Assembly: GCA_010030955.1 (NCBI GenBank)
Contig: RHBP01000088.1
Span: forward strand, 1 to 7,107
Source of the DNA: Synechococcaceae bacterium WBB_10_009
GTDB taxonomy: Bacteria; Cyanobacteriota; Cyanobacteriia; PCC-6307; Cyanobiaceae
Length of the DNA: 7,107 nt
Direction: 5' to 3'
Every line of letters begins with the position of its first letter. The stretch's first letter is position 1. Positions 6,293 through 7,107 of the stretch are shown here, piece after piece. The translations under genes and the position numbers were made by a program. Below the pieces are notes generated by a model. The model saw nothing but the letters and a program-made list of their open reading frames with translations. It was not told the DNA's origin and did not search any database.

Positions 6293-6345
6293 TCCTCGGA
6301 ACAGGAGCACCTCACACTCCTCACCGTTCACTCACACAACCCCAT
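6293..6345 (+). promoter_or_regulatory. 3'UTR of second porin with CTCACAC repeats
   Basis: Between the stop codon and the terminator lies a G-poor, C/A-rich stretch. TCCT/AGGA (6293-6296 and 6303-6306) can form a small hairpin. It is followed by CCTCACAC (6310-6317), ACTCCTCACC (6316-6325) and CTCACAC (6331-6337). CCTCACAC is complementary to 8 nt of the porin ribosome-binding block; ACTCCTCAC matches the first nine bases of the recalled Yfr1 motif. The layout (hairpin, unpaired motif, terminator) echoes the first porin's 3'UTR but is much weaker. A function in pairing, or as a C-rich binding tract, is inference. Confidence 0.4.
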
Positions 6346-6371
6346 GCCCCCGCTTCGGCGGGGGCTTTTTT
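6346..6371 (+). terminator. Rho-independent terminator of second porin
   Basis: GCCCCCGC (6346-6353) and GCGGGGGC (6358-6365) close a TTCG loop with a C-G closing pair, the stable UUCG tetraloop form. Six T residues follow (6366-6371). The stem is the same 8-bp sequence as the first porin's terminator, but the loop differs (TTCG against TCAC). Confidence 0.95.
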
Positions 6372-6429
6372 ATGGCAGCGCTGCTGTCGCCAGGGCCCCC
6401 TGGTCCGGGAGGATGGGGGCGTCGCAGGC

Positions 6430-7107
6430 ATGCCGGTGGTGCCAACGCAGAGCAACCAAAACCCCTACGAGGTCTTGGGTGTGGCGGCCAGCGCCAGCAC
6501 CGCCGAGATCAAGGCGGCTTACCGCGCCCTGGTGAAGCAACACCACCCCGATGCCGGCGGTGACGAGCACACGATCCTGGCCCTCAATGCCGCCTGGGAG
6601 GTGCTCGGGGATGCCCAGCGCCGCGCCGCCCATGACCGCCTGCGGGCCCCGGCTCCCCAGCGATCCGCAGCCCACAGTGCCGCCGCCGCCAGCCGCGCGG
6701 CTCGCCAGGCTTCCGCCGATGCCGCCCGGGGCGACGGCCTGTTGTTGGCCTGGCTGCAGCAGGTGTATGCCCCCATCGATCGCCTGCTGGCCCAGGTGAT
6801 CAACCCGTTCCCCGCCCAGCTCAAGGCCCTTTCCGCTGACCCCTACGACGACGCCCTGATGGAGGCCTTTTGCGCCTTCCTGGAGCAGAGCCAAGCCCGG
6901 CTGGAGAAGGTGCAACGGCTGTACGGCGCCCAGGCTGCACCCCCCTCAGCCCAGGGGTTCAGCCTCAGCCTTTACCACTGCTTTTCGCAGGTTCAAGACG
7001 CGGTGAGCGAGCTGGAGCGCTACACCATGGGTTACGTGGACAGCTACCTGCGCGACGGCCGCGAGATGCTGCGGGAAGCAAAACGGCGCCGCAGCCTGCT
7101 GCAGGAG
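6430..7107 (+). CDS. J-domain (DnaJ-like) protein, 3' end beyond window
   Basis: The first 226 residues are present and the frame is open at the right edge. The N-terminal J-domain (about 11-71) opens with NPYEVLGV, continues with helix II (STAEIKAAYRALVKQHH) and carries the essential His39-Pro40-Asp41 motif followed by DAGGDE, then helix III and the QRRAAHDRL end. J-domains stimulate the ATPase of DnaK/Hsp70, so this is expected to be a cytoplasmic co-chaperone. There is no Gly/Phe-rich region or zinc-finger cysteines, so it is not a full DnaJ but a type III J-protein. An Ala/Ser/Arg-rich linker (about 73-102) leads to a helical, charged C-terminal region that I do not recognise. ATG 6430 is the first ATG in frame and directly precedes the J-domain; GGAGG at 6408-6412 is 17 nt away, farther than usual, so translation initiation may be weak or use another signal. 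It lies 58 nt after the porin terminator. Confidence 0.85.
   Translation, partial: MPVVPTQSNQNPYEVLGVAASASTAEIKAAYRALVKQHHPDAGGDEHTILALNAAWEVLGDAQRRAAHDRLRAPAPQRSAAHSAAAASRAARQASADAARGDGLLLAWLQQVYAPIDRLLAQVINPFPAQLKALSADPYDDALMEAFCAFLEQSQARLEKVQRLYGAQAAPPSAQGFSLSLYHCFSQVQDAVSELERYTMGYVDSYLRDGREMLREAKRRRSLLQE

Noticed and set aside
4517..6331. Minus-strand open frame of 604 codons opposite the second porin
   Set aside because: Same cause as for the first porin; its resemblance to the other antisense frame only reflects paralogy of the sense genes.

Overview
The window looks like a GC-rich picocyanobacterium of the Synechococcus/Cyanobium group. The main evidence is a tandem pair of Som-type outer-membrane porins. 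Each has a signal peptide, one SLH domain, a coiled coil and an OprB-like beta-barrel, an arrangement typical of cyanobacteria. The strong G/C preference at third codon positions fits a high-GC freshwater or brackish lineage. This placement is inferred from family resemblance, not from a database search.

Left part (1-2436, minus strand): two multi-pass membrane glycosyltransferases of the GT39/ArnT-like GT-C type form an overlapping pair. The upstream member (865-2436) is complete. The downstream member (starting at 904) runs off the left edge and overlaps the first by 40 nt, so the two are probably co-transcribed and translationally coupled. They would move sugars from polyprenyl-phosphate donors to envelope acceptors. 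A 98-nt divergent intergenic stretch separates them from the porins.

Centre (2535-6292, plus strand): two paralogous porins of 585 and 584 aa. The mature N-terminal module (SLH plus coiled coil) is nearly identical in both, while the barrels have diverged. Each gene has its own GC-rich intrinsic terminator. Both share a 15-nt leader block, TTTGGTGTGAGGACC, which contains the Shine-Dalgarno sequence.

The most interesting signal is in the non-coding parts of the porin locus. The leader sequence GTGTGAGGA is the exact complement of the core of the cyanobacterial sRNA Yfr1 motif (ACUCCUCACAC, as I recall it). Yfr1 is known to repress som porin mRNAs in Prochlorococcus. Unexpectedly, the 3'UTRs of these same porin genes carry Yfr1-like sense motifs. 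In the first porin, a 13-bp stem-loop displays CTCCTCACAC in its 15-nt loop. A second copy, within an 11-nt perfect complement of both porin ribosome-binding sites, begins at the base of that stem, and an intrinsic terminator follows. This resembles a Yfr1-like sRNA module embedded in, or derived from, the 3'UTR of its own target. The second porin's 3'UTR holds looser CTCACAC repeats. A 26-nt dyad lies between the first terminator and the second porin and may be an operator.

Right part (6430-7107, plus strand): the start of a J-domain (DnaJ-like) protein, open at the right edge, with a helical C-terminal region I do not recognise. Its link to the porins is positional only.
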